Of a stretch of DNA of 5,137 bases, positions 1-5,137 are shown in pieces. Every line of letters begins with the position of its first letter. Position 1 is the stretch's first letter. The stretch spans positions 1-5,137 of the forward strand of contig JAVVFG010000300.1 of the NCBI GenBank assembly GCA_032260445.1, read 5' to 3'. The notes beneath the pieces were generated by a model. That model made no database searches. It had not been told where the DNA came from and was given only the letters and a program-made list of their open reading frames with translations. The stretch comes from JAAYYY01 sp032260445 (GTDB taxonomy: Bacteria; Chloroflexota; Anaerolineae; Promineifilales; Promineifilaceae). The position numbers were made by a program, and so were the translations under genes.

Positions 1-336
1 CGGAAACACACGGTAGCCGAGATCGTGGACGGTCGCCACGCTGGGGCCAAAATAGCTGATCGGGATCACGTGCGCCGGGGTGAAGAAGACATCGGGCGGG
101 TCGCGGCGCAGTGCCCAGCCAAGCCGTAAATGCGTCCACAGGCGCGGGAATGGCATCACCCGGTGTGTTGCCTCCACGAACGTGCCCTCGGCTGGCGCTT
201 CGTTGAAGTAGAGGGTCACCTGGTGCCCGCGCGCCCGCGCCAACGGCAGCAGCGCTGTAATCAGATGAAAGGCGTAGCTCTCCGTACCTGTGCGCTGGGC
301 CGCGGCGGCGCGACTGGCATCAATCCCCAGGTGCAT
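1..336 (-). CDS. Glycosyltransferase family 4-type protein, N-terminal part (runs off the window)
   Basis: I translated the minus strand from the ATG at 336-334, which gives 112 residues open to the window edge. The start reads MHLGIDASRAAAAQRTGTES. The G-I-D-A-S-R opening followed by a TG(T/V)E stretch is typical of the N-terminal Rossmann domain of GT4-like retaining glycosyltransferases, which move a sugar from a nucleotide-sugar to a glycan or lipid acceptor at the cytoplasmic membrane. Further on, PPDVFFTPAHVIP (80-92) and VATVHDLGY (100-108) match the strand/loop pattern usual at this place in the family; the H-D-L element lies near the acceptor and nucleotide site. The C-terminal donor-binding domain with its E-x7-E motif lies outside the window, so substrate and product cannot be named. 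The gene starts 4 nt after the stop of the SH3 gene, and only a weak AGG (348-350) lies upstream, so translational coupling is likely. Family assignment is firm; the role in envelope or exopolysaccharide synthesis is inference. Confidence 0.88.
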   Translation of the reverse strand, partial: MHLGIDASRAAAAQRTGTESYAFHLITALLPLARARGHQVTLYFNEAPAEGTFVEATHRVMPFPRLWTHLRLGWALRRDPPDVFFTPAHVIPISYFGPSVATVHDLGYRVFP

Positions 337-340
337 CGGA

Positions 341-940
341 TCACGGTACCTGTAGCTGGTCGAGGCAGCTCTGATCTTCGATGAGGAGGAAATTGATCGA
401 GACCCAGCCCTCCGTGCGCGTAATAGCCGTACGCACATTCACCCAGGTCGTCCCGCCCGCCGTTACCGGCGCCGAGTCCACCACAATGTTGACGATATCC
501 TGCTCTTGCAGAACCTCCAACTCTGTGCCCCCCGGCTCGGCGCGCAGGTTGAGCCCGCTCCCTCCTGTGCCTTGCACGACAGCCCGGCAGACGACGGCCG
601 TCGCTGTTGCTGTTGGCAGATCCGGGTCGACGGTCGCCGTCGGCGTCGGCGTCGGCGGCAACGTCGACAGCGTCGGCGTTAAGGTCGGCAGCCCTTCTAC
701 CTCCTCGCCGGCCTGCACCGCAAGCTCGTCCGCTGTCTGCTGGTATTGTGTAATCAGCAAGAAGATCGTACCCAGGAAAAGTAAGACTGCCGCCATCAGC
801 GTAAAACTCGCCCGGCGCAGGATTGCCTCCCGTTCCAGCGTATAGAAGCGCGCACCGCCACGGCGGATATCGCGGTACGTGATTACCGCAGCCGCAAAAG
901 CGAGGAAGGTGAGCAGCAGGGGTAGTAGCAGTCCGTCCAT
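341..940 (-). CDS. Two-helix membrane protein with extracytoplasmic bacterial SH3-like domain
   Basis: The 199-residue product has a clear modular layout. Residues about 3-21 form a first membrane helix. A positively charged loop (RDIRRGGAR, 23-31, through LRR, 41-43) follows and should be cytoplasmic. Residues about 46-64 form a second helix. Next come a short acidic stretch and a low-complexity Thr/Pro linker (about 85-115) rich in TPT repeats. The C-terminal part (about 118-190) looks like a bacterial SH3 (SH3_3) domain: GLNLRAEPGG (129-138) is the usual 'LNVRxxPs' start, and GGTTWVNVR (162-170) and TEGWVSINFL (176-185) give the W-x-x-V and GWV strands. Cys118 and Cys192 bracket the domain and could form a disulfide outside the cell. 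Such domains often bind peptidoglycan or other wall polymers; here that is inference. The ATG start lies 5 nt after the tsaC stop, and an AAGGG overlapping that stop is a close-spaced ribosome site. No catalytic residues are visible. Confidence 0.88.
   Translation of the reverse strand: MDGLLLPLLLTFLAFAAAVITYRDIRRGGARFYTLEREAILRRASFTLMAAVLLFLGTIFLLITQYQQTADELAVQAGEEVEGLPTLTPTLSTLPPTPTPTATVDPDLPTATATAVVCRAVVQGTGGSGLNLRAEPGGTELEVLQEQDIVNIVVDSAPVTAGGTTWVNVRTAITRTEGWVSINFLLIEDQSCLDQLQVP
639..656. repeat. Three tandem GTCGGC hexamers coding for the Thr/Pro linker
   Basis: Three exact copies of GTCGGC lie side by side on the plus strand, with further imperfect copies on both sides (GTCGCC before, GTCGGCG near 672). 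On the coding minus strand they read as alternating Pro and Thr codons in the linker of the SH3 protein. Such a repeat can gain or lose units by slippage in steps of two residues, so linker length may differ between strains. This is a coding repeat and not a separate element. Confidence 0.7.
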
Positions 941-945
941 AACCC

Positions 946-1563
946 TTACGCCGGTAGTGCGAGATCGTCGGCAGTGAGCGGACCGTGACGCAGGATCACG
1001 GGTGGGCTGGCTGTGCAGTCTACAATTGTCGAGGCGATCCCGTGGGTCACCTCGCCCCCGTCGACGATCGCCGCCACCAGACCGCCCAACGCCTTCATCG
1101 CTTCCTCGGCGTTGCGCGCTGGCGGTTCGCCAGACCGGTTAGCGCTGGTGGCTGCCACCGCGCCGCCTGCCTCCCGGATGATGGCGCACGCCACGGCATT
1201 CTCGGGCATGCGCACGGCAACGTTCTCGTCCGCCGACAAATTCGCAGGCAGTTCATGGCGCCGCGGCAAAATGAGTGTGAGCGGCCCAGGCCAGAAGCGG
1301 GCGCTTAGCTCGCGCGCGAGGTCGGGAACATCCCGAGCCACCTGTACCAGCGCACTCGCGTCGGAGAGCAACACAGGAATCCCCTTCTGATCGGGCCGCC
1401 CTTTCGCGCGATAAAGCGCATCGATAGCCGCCGCATCGTCCACTGCTGCCGCCACCCCGTAAAGCGTATCCGTGGCGAAGACGACAAGCTGCCCCTGCTT
1501 CAGAAACGCAGCGGCTGTCTTGATAGCTTGCTCGTCACTCGCCTTTAGATACACTGTCTTCAT
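946..1563 (-). CDS. tsaC: L-threonylcarbamoyladenylate synthase (TsaC/YrdC, Sua5 family)
   Basis: The enzyme makes threonylcarbamoyl-AMP from threonine, bicarbonate and ATP in the cytoplasm. TsaD and partners then transfer the group to A37 of ANN-decoding tRNAs (t6A). The 205-residue product is a single YrdC domain of normal length without the extra C-terminal Sua5 domain. Visible motifs: VVFATDTLYGV (27-37), the family's P-T-D-T-x-Y-G signature with Ala for Pro; AKGRPDQKGIPVLL (53-66), the K-x-R nucleotide-binding element; RFWPGPLTLIL (89-99); VAVRMP (115-120); the strongly conserved ATSANRSGEPPA (138-149); and GIASTIVD (175-182). The ATG at 1563 overlaps the prmC stop by four bases (ATGA), a classic sign of translational coupling. 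Pairing of prmC with tsaC/sua5 is common in bacteria (the prfA-prmC-ywlC region of Bacillus is an example), which supports both calls. The symbol follows the single-domain form; databases may call it a Sua5/YciO/YrdC/YwlC family protein. Confidence 0.96.
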   Translation of the reverse strand: MKTVYLKASDEQAIKTAAAFLKQGQLVVFATDTLYGVAAAVDDAAAIDALYRAKGRPDQKGIPVLLSDASALVQVARDVPDLARELSARFWPGPLTLILPRRHELPANLSADENVAVRMPENAVACAIIREAGGAVAATSANRSGEPPARNAEEAMKALGGLVAAIVDGGEVTHGIASTIVDCTASPPVILRHGPLTADDLALPA

Positions 1564-2396
1564 GATTTGATGGCGAGCACCCGTTCGTGCCCGCTGTAGT
1601 CGCGCAGCAGCTCAATCTGAGCTTGAGGGAACCGTTCCTGGGCCAGAAAGCGTGCTGTCGCCCCCTGGCGCCAGCCGATCTCTAGAAACAGGGCGCCACC
1701 CACCTGCAGGCGTGGCCGCGCCTGCTGTAAGAGAAGGCCCACCAGCTCCAGGCCGGTAGGGCCGCCGCGCAAGGCGACAGCAGGTTCGTACCATTTTACT
1801 CCGCCCTCAAGCTCCGTCCACTCGTCATCGCCGATGTAGGGCAGATTGGCGACAACCAGATCCGGTCGGTCGCTCAAAGGTTCCAGCAGCGATCCCTGCA
1901 CAAAGGCGATCTGCCCGGCAACGCCGTGGCGCGCCGCATTCTCCTGAGCCAGTGCCAGTGCTGGTGCTGACACATCCGTGGCGACGATTCTCGCGCCCGG
2001 CAGATGCTTCGCCAGCGTGACCGCGATACAGCCGCTGCCTGTGCCCACGTCGACCACGCGCAATCCGGAGCGTGACGCGGCCCACTGCAGCGCCGCCTCT
2101 ACCAGTAGCTCCGTCTCCGGACGCGGGATCAGCACCGCTGGCGAGACCGCAAAATCGAGCCCGTAGAACGGCGCGCTCCCTATCAGATAGGGCACCGGCT
2201 CCCGCTGCGCCGCGCGTGCCACCAGCCCCTCAAAGCTTGCCTGCTGTGCTGGTGTCAGCTCCTCATCGCCGTGGGCGACCAGGTAAGGGCGCGGCTGCTG
2301 TAGCACGTGCTGCAGCAGCAAACGCGCATCAACCGTCGCTGCGGCCGATGCGCCCAGCTCGCGCGTCGCCCAGCGAAGGGCCGCGGCAATCGTCAT
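1560..2396 (-). CDS. prmC: Peptide chain release factor N5-glutamine methyltransferase (PrmC/HemK)
   Basis: PrmC uses S-adenosylmethionine to methylate the glutamine of the GGQ motif of release factors RF1 and RF2, which is needed for efficient termination. The product has 278 residues, normal for the family. The N-terminal helical domain (about 1-75) binds the release factor. Residues VPYLIGSAPFYGLDF (68-82) and VLIPRPETELLVE (88-100) are the family's conserved linker. The SAM-binding Rossmann fold follows, with VVDVGTGSGCIA (114-125, motif I) and ATDVS (139-143, acidic ribose contact). The catalytic motif reads NLPY (184-187) where most members have NPPY; Asn, the following Pro and Tyr are kept. 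The family blocks EPAVALRGGPTGLE (204-217), LFLEIG (236-241) and DYSGHERVL (266-274) are all present. The ATG at 2396 gives the expected N-terminus, though no good ribosome site is visible just upstream. It lies 42 nt after cysC and overlaps tsaC by 4 nt. The release-factor gene prfA, often next to prmC, is not in the window. Confidence 0.96.
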   Translation of the reverse strand: MTIAAALRWATRELGASAAATVDARLLLQHVLQQPRPYLVAHGDEELTPAQQASFEGLVARAAQREPVPYLIGSAPFYGLDFAVSPAVLIPRPETELLVEAALQWAASRSGLRVVDVGTGSGCIAVTLAKHLPGARIVATDVSAPALALAQENAARHGVAGQIAFVQGSLLEPLSDRPDLVVANLPYIGDDEWTELEGGVKWYEPAVALRGGPTGLELVGLLLQQARPRLQVGGALFLEIGWRQGATARFLAQERFPQAQIELLRDYSGHERVLAIKS

Positions 2397-2438
2397 GGGT
2401 GGTCGAACAGACAGGAGAAAACCTTCTCTGGCGGGTCG

Positions 2439-2999
2439 TTAAGCAGGGTCGGTTACGGGGATCAGGGTACGCTGTTCTAGATAGGCCAGGATCGCCTGCG
2501 CGCTCTCTTCAACACTTTGCTTGTCAGTACGTACGTGCACGTCCGGATTGGCGGGCGCCTCAAACGGATCAGAGATCCCGGTGAAGTTGGCAATCTCCCC
2601 GGCAATCGCTTTCTTGTACATCCCTTTCACATCACGCGCGATCACAACATCCAGCGGCGCGTCGACAAAAACCTCCACGAAATTGGTCGTTTCGGCACGC
2701 ACCATGTCGCGCACCGCCTGGTAGGGCGAGATAAACGAGCAGACACAGGCAACCCCGTTGCGCGAGAGAAGCTTGGCGACAAATGTAACCCGCTCGATAT
2801 TCTTATCCCGGTCTTCTTTGCTGAAGCCCAGATCGCGCGTCAGGCTCTGGCGCACCACGTCACCATCAAGCCGTTCCACCCGCAGCCCACGCTGCTTGAG
2901 TTCATCCACAAGGACGTGGGCAATGGTCGTCTTGCCGGCCCCACTCAGGCCGGTCATCCACACGACAAAACCTTCTTGGTCTTTTTGACTATCCATCAT
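2439..2999 (-). CDS. cysC: Adenylylsulfate (APS) kinase, free-standing
   Basis: CysC phosphorylates APS at the 3'-hydroxyl with ATP to give PAPS, the activated sulfate used for reduction or sulfation; it acts in the cytoplasm. The 186-residue product is of normal length. It shows the Walker A loop GLSGAGKTT (17-25), LDGDVVR (44-50), GFSKEDRDKN (58-67) with the conserved APS-binding Arg/Asn region, FISPYQ (89-94) with the conserved Ser that is phosphorylated in some homologues, EVFVDAPLDV (109-118), KGMYKKA (125-131) and NFTGISDPFEAP (138-149). Two ATG codons stand in tandem at the start (2999 and 2996). AGGA lies directly against the first, and three bases from the second, so the true start may be the second. 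The gene follows sat-cysC by 58 nt and precedes prmC by 42 nt on the same strand. It is a second copy of the kinase fused to Sat, but the two are only about 45% identical by my hand alignment, so this is not a recent duplication. Confidence 0.96.
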   Translation of the reverse strand: MMDSQKDQEGFVVWMTGLSGAGKTTIAHVLVDELKQRGLRVERLDGDVVRQSLTRDLGFSKEDRDKNIERVTFVAKLLSRNGVACVCSFISPYQAVRDMVRAETTNFVEVFVDAPLDVVIARDVKGMYKKAIAGEIANFTGISDPFEAPANPDVHVRTDKQSVEESAQAILAYLEQRTLIPVTDPA

Positions 3000-3057
3000 T
3001 CCTAAGTGTCTATCCTGTTGGTCTGCAGGCGCCGTGAGCAGGCTCCTATTGGATGGT
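3000..3057 (-). other. Spacer between sat-cysC and cysC
   Basis: These 58 nt hold the weak AGGA ribosome site of cysC at their downstream end. A direct repeat of GCAGGC occurs at about 3024-3029 and 3038-3043 on the plus strand. I see no stem followed by a T-run and no convincing promoter, so read-through from sat-cysC into cysC is the simplest reading. Confidence 0.5.
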
Positions 3058-4803
3058 TCAAGAGATCTCGGGAGTAGTTACATCATCTGGGCGAACAAAG
3101 CCCCGGCTGATCAGATATGCCACAATGCGCCGCGCATTCTCTTCGGCACTGTACTGCACAGTGTCCAGCCTGATCTCCGGATGGAGCGGTGCTTCATAGG
3201 GCGCGTCGACGCCGGTGAAGCCGGTGATCTCGCCGCGCCGTGCCTTCGCATACAGTCCCTTCGTGTCGCGCGCTTCACACACCTCGAGCGGCGTATCGAC
3301 AAAGACCTCAATGTAATGGTCCCCGCCGACCATGCTGCGAATCTCGTTACGCGTTGTCCGGTACGGGCTGGCGGCAGCACAGAGCGCCAGCCCGCCGTGG
3401 CGTACGATCTCGGCAGCGACGTAGCCCATACGCCGTACGTTCGCGTCGCGGTCCTCTTTGCTGAACCCGAGTTCGTCCGAGAAGTGCGTACGCACGATAT
3501 CGCCGTCCAGCAACGTCACCTGGCGCCCCTGCTCCTGCAGCAGCGTGGTTAGAATCGCCGCCGTCGTCGATTTACCCGAGTTGGTGAGTCCGGTAAACCA
3601 GATACAGGCGCCCTGTTTGTGCCGCGGCGGATGGCTCTCCGCCAGAATCTCCGCCACTTCCGGCCGCGTAAACCATTCCGGTAGCGGCTTCCCGTTCTCC
3701 AGATACTCTTCGCGCACCTGCGTGCCGGAGATCGAAGCCGTGCGCGTCTCGTGCGACACATTGGTCACTTCTTCGTAACGCTGCTCCTCCGGCAGGTAAA
3801 CCAGCATACGGAAGGGAACCACCTTCACACCGAGCTCATTACTGTGCCTCTCGACGAGTTCCTGGGCATCGTACGGGCCGTAAAACGGCTTACCTTCCGA
3901 ATCAGTGCCCGGCCCGGCATGGTCGCGCCCGACGATCAGGTGGTTCGCACCGTAGTTGCGCCGGATGAGTGCATGCCACAAAGCCTCCCGTGGGCCCGCC
4001 ATGCGCATCGCCAACGGCAGCAGCGAGAGCAAGATACGGTCCGGATCATAGTAGCGGCTTGCCAGCGCCTTATACGTGCGCACCCGCGTGAAATGATCTA
4101 CGTCTCCCGGCTTCGTCAGGCCGACAACCGGATGCAAGAGCAGCACCCCGTCCAGCTCCTGGCTGGCGCGCTTCGTTAACTCCTCATGAACACGATGCAG
4201 CGGGTTCCGTGTTTGGAACGCGACAATATTCTCGTGGCCAAACAACTGTAGCCGTTCCCGCGTCTGGCGCGGCGTCAGCCGCAACCCTTGAAAATCGTAG
4301 TGGGCGGGCGTCTGGATCACCCGTATTGACCCAGACAGATTCAGCCGGCCCCAGCGGTTCATCTCCGCGACCAGCGGGTGGCGCAAGTCATTCTTGCCAA
4401 ACACCTTCTCCGCCGTCTCCGCGAGGTCCCAAGGATAGACCTCTTCCACATCCATGATCGCCAGCACCTCATTCCGCTGGTCGCGCAGCGCAATTTGCTG
4501 GCCCACGTCGATCCCCGCTTCCGGCTCAACCGGCAGCGTGACCGGGATAGGGAAGAGATAGCCGTTCGCCAGCCGCATCTCGTCCAGGACCCGCTGGTAA
4601 TCCGCCTGGCCCATGAATCGATCCAGCGGCGAAAACGCCCCAACCGCCAGCAGCTCCAGATCGCACTCCGCCCGTGGCGACAGCCGGATTGACGGGAGCC
4701 GGTTCGCAAAGTCCCGCAGCTCCTCCCGCTCCTCCGGCGGCGCCGACAGATCAACCAAGTTGCCGCCGTACGGCGAAATCAACGTCTTCGTGACAGCAGT
4801 CAC
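3058..4803 (-). CDS. Bifunctional sulfate adenylyltransferase / adenylylsulfate kinase (Sat-CysC fusion)
   Basis: One polypeptide carries both steps of sulfate activation: ATP sulfurylase (sulfate + ATP to APS + PPi) and APS kinase (APS + ATP to PAPS). I start it at the GTG at 4803-4801, giving 581 residues, because GAGGAG stands 6 nt upstream. An in-frame TTG at 4848 is possible but lacks a ribosome site and would add 15 unconserved residues. With the GTG numbering, a PUA-like N-terminal domain covers about 1-155. The ATP sulfurylase catalytic domain (about 160-380) carries QTRNPLHRVHE (197-207; both His of the HxxH phosphate site), GRDHAGPG (292-299) and ISGTQVRE (358-365). The C-terminal APS kinase domain (about 397-570) has the P-loop GLTNSGKST (405-413), DGDIVR (433-438), GFSKEDRDAN (446-455), ASPYR (478-482) and GFTGVDAPYEAP (528-539). 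Domain order and kinase sequence resemble the bifunctional enzyme of Aquifex rather than the fungal type with an inactive kinase-like tail, since the Walker A Lys and Ser are intact. It is the first gene of the cluster. Confidence 0.96.
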   Translation of the reverse strand: MTAVTKTLISPYGGNLVDLSAPPEEREELRDFANRLPSIRLSPRAECDLELLAVGAFSPLDRFMGQADYQRVLDEMRLANGYLFPIPVTLPVEPEAGIDVGQQIALRDQRNEVLAIMDVEEVYPWDLAETAEKVFGKNDLRHPLVAEMNRWGRLNLSGSIRVIQTPAHYDFQGLRLTPRQTRERLQLFGHENIVAFQTRNPLHRVHEELTKRASQELDGVLLLHPVVGLTKPGDVDHFTRVRTYKALASRYYDPDRILLSLLPLAMRMAGPREALWHALIRRNYGANHLIVGRDHAGPGTDSEGKPFYGPYDAQELVERHSNELGVKVVPFRMLVYLPEEQRYEEVTNVSHETRTASISGTQVREEYLENGKPLPEWFTRPEVAEILAESHPPRHKQGACIWFTGLTNSGKSTTAAILTTLLQEQGRQVTLLDGDIVRTHFSDELGFSKEDRDANVRRMGYVAAEIVRHGGLALCAAASPYRTTRNEIRSMVGGDHYIEVFVDTPLEVCEARDTKGLYAKARRGEITGFTGVDAPYEAPLHPEIRLDTVQYSAEENARRIVAYLISRGFVRPDDVTTPEIS

Positions 4804-4809
4804 AGCATA

Positions 4810-4815
4810 CTCCTC
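4810..4815 (-). promoter_or_regulatory. Ribosome binding site of sat-cysC
   Basis: The minus strand reads GAGGAG, then six bases (TATGCT), then GTG. It is the best ribosome site in the window and decides the start at 4803. An out-of-frame ATG lies inside the spacer (4808-4806) and reaches a stop after two codons (ATG CTG TGA), so it cannot start a gene. Confidence 0.85.
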
Positions 4816-4894
4816 AAATATACAGCTCGCGCCACAAGAATAAGGCAAATAGTACGCGAAAAGAAAGCATTACTAATGGACCGATAACGCGCAC

Positions 4895-4920
4895 AAAAAC
4901 AGCATTGCCGCCGGCAATGC
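4895..4920 (-). terminator. Hairpin followed by T-run: candidate intrinsic terminator or leader stem-loop
   Basis: A perfect 8-bp stem (GCATTGCC paired with GGCAATGC) with a 3-nt loop spans 4902-4920. Read on the minus strand it is followed by T, G and five T residues (4899-4895), the layout of a rho-independent terminator. On the plus strand no T-run follows, so only the minus direction fits. It could end transcription of a gene beyond the right edge before the sat-cysC cluster begins. Alternatively it may sit at the 5' end of the sat-cysC message, because a candidate promoter ends just upstream. The T-run is interrupted, which lowers confidence. Confidence 0.5.
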
Positions 4921-4927
4921 CATCAGC

Positions 4928-4955
4928 ATTGTATCTATTATCACAACGAGGGCAA
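4928..4955 (-). promoter_or_regulatory. Candidate sigma-70-type promoter for the sat-cysC cluster
   Basis: The minus strand has TTGCCC (4955-4950; 4 of 6 to TTGACA), a 16-nt spacer and TACAAT (4933-4928; 5 of 6 to TATAAT). A second -10-like GATAAT preceded by TG (4942-4937) overlaps it. The AT-rich character of 4860-4945 against the GC-rich genes supports a regulatory region. Transcription would begin near 4921, about 118 nt before the GTG start and right at the hairpin. This is based on consensus matching only. Confidence 0.4.
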
Positions 4956-4983
4956 GTAGAAGCTGCGCACAGCACCCTCCATC

Positions 4984-4997
4984 ACACGTGCACGTGT
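4984..4997. promoter_or_regulatory. 14-bp perfect palindrome, possible operator
   Basis: ACACGTGCACGTGT equals its own reverse complement over all 14 bases and contains CACGTG twice. It lies about 29 bp upstream of the -35-like box of the candidate sat-cysC promoter, a position suited to a dimeric transcription factor. I do not recognise the motif as the site of a named regulator, and a palindrome of this length can arise by chance in a 5-kb stretch. Confidence 0.3.
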
Positions 4998-5137
4998 CAC
5001 AGCAAACCATCTCCGGCTGTGCTCTTGAGTATGCCCTGGGCGTCGGAGAAGAGAGTGCACTGCCGTACGTGGACACGCTCTTGCTGAGAAGCCATTGGCA
5101 GCTGGTGGCATTTCCTGGCTGATTGGAGACAATTGGG

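Larger units (their letters stand above)
4804..5137. other. Upstream region of sat-cysC without a convincing gene
   Basis: These 334 nt hold the sat-cysC ribosome site, hairpin, candidate promoter and palindrome listed separately. Several short frames are open on both strands, and one on the minus strand is open from the window edge to a stop at 4873. None has a recognisable family motif, a well-placed ribosome site or the GC-rich third positions of the neighbouring genes. The part right of about 5000 could be the end of, or the space before, a gene outside the window; I cannot decide which. Confidence 0.6.

Noticed and set aside
381..845. 154-codon plus-strand frame rich in Val, Gly and Ser
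   Set aside because: It is the antisense image of the SH3 protein gene; its low-complexity part mirrors the Thr/Pro linker.
2415..2428. Inverted repeat GAGAA-AACC-TTCTC in the cysC-prmC gap
   Set aside because: The stem is only five base pairs and no T-run follows in the minus direction, so it does not qualify as a terminator.
2072..2584. 170-codon plus-strand frame with Pro/Ala/Arg-rich composition
   Set aside because: It runs antisense across the start of prmC, the spacer and the end of cysC; composition is that of a GC-rich shadow.
3034..3552. 172-codon plus-strand frame
   Set aside because: Antisense to the APS kinase domain of the Sat-CysC gene, no family motif and no ribosome site; long antisense frames are expected at this GC content.
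4804..4920. Riboswitch (SAM-type) in the leader of the sulfate genes
   Set aside because: I looked for the conserved core sequences of SAM riboswitches and saw none; only a single simple hairpin is present.
4814..4975. Minus-strand frame of 53 codons from a GTG, containing a CPRC motif and a hydrophobic tail, whose stop overlaps the sat-cysC ribosome site
   Set aside because: Attractive as a small zinc-ribbon membrane protein, but only one CxxC is present, GGAGG touches the GTG with no spacer, only about 40% of third codon positions are G/C against a clear G/C bias in the real genes, and the frame crosses the hairpin and promoter candidate.
4873..5137. Minus-strand frame open from the window edge, with a cysteine-rich stretch and a hydrophobic end
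   Set aside because: No recognisable domain; the cysteine cluster arises from the ACACGTGCACGTGT palindrome and GC-rich flanks, and the frame runs through the terminator-like hairpin. It could be the tail of an upstream gene, but nothing supports this.

Overview
The window is a high-GC bacterial stretch with six genes, all on the minus strand and packed head to tail. Transcription runs from high to low coordinates. The likely source is a member of the Chloroflexota. This rests on three inferences: the N-terminal sequence of the partial glycosyltransferase (GIDASRAA...QRTGTE), the membrane-anchored SH3 protein with a Thr/Pro linker, and the overall composition. It is not a proven assignment, because no rRNA or marker gene is present.

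Layout in transcription order: (1) 4804-5137 is a leader or intergenic region with no convincing gene. It holds a candidate promoter, a strong hairpin followed by a T-run, a 14-bp perfect palindrome and the ribosome binding site of the first gene. (2) 3058-4803 encodes a bifunctional ATP sulfurylase/APS kinase (Sat-CysC). (3) 2439-2999 encodes a second, free-standing APS kinase (CysC). (4) 1560-2396 encodes the release-factor glutamine methyltransferase PrmC/HemK. (5) 946-1563 encodes the threonylcarbamoyl-AMP synthase TsaC/YrdC (Sua5 family). (6) 341-940 encodes a two-helix membrane protein with an outer SH3-like domain. (7) 1-336 is the N-terminal part of a GT4-type glycosyltransferase that continues beyond the window edge. 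Gaps between genes are 58, 42, -4, 5 and 4 nt, so one polycistronic transcript is plausible.

Functionally, the first two genes make a complete sulfate activation route (sulfate to APS to PAPS), with the kinase step encoded twice. The next two genes modify the translation machinery: PrmC methylates the GGQ glutamine of release factors, and TsaC starts synthesis of the t6A base in tRNA. The last two belong to the cell envelope. PAPS could serve cysteine synthesis or sulfation; no PAPS reductase or sulfotransferase is visible here to decide.

I found no CRISPR array, mobile element, RNA gene or clearly new biological system. The points most worth a second look are the two adjacent but divergent APS kinases, the unusual P-loop of the fused one, the NLPY (not NPPY) catalytic motif of PrmC, and the arrangement of promoter and hairpin ahead of sat-cysC.
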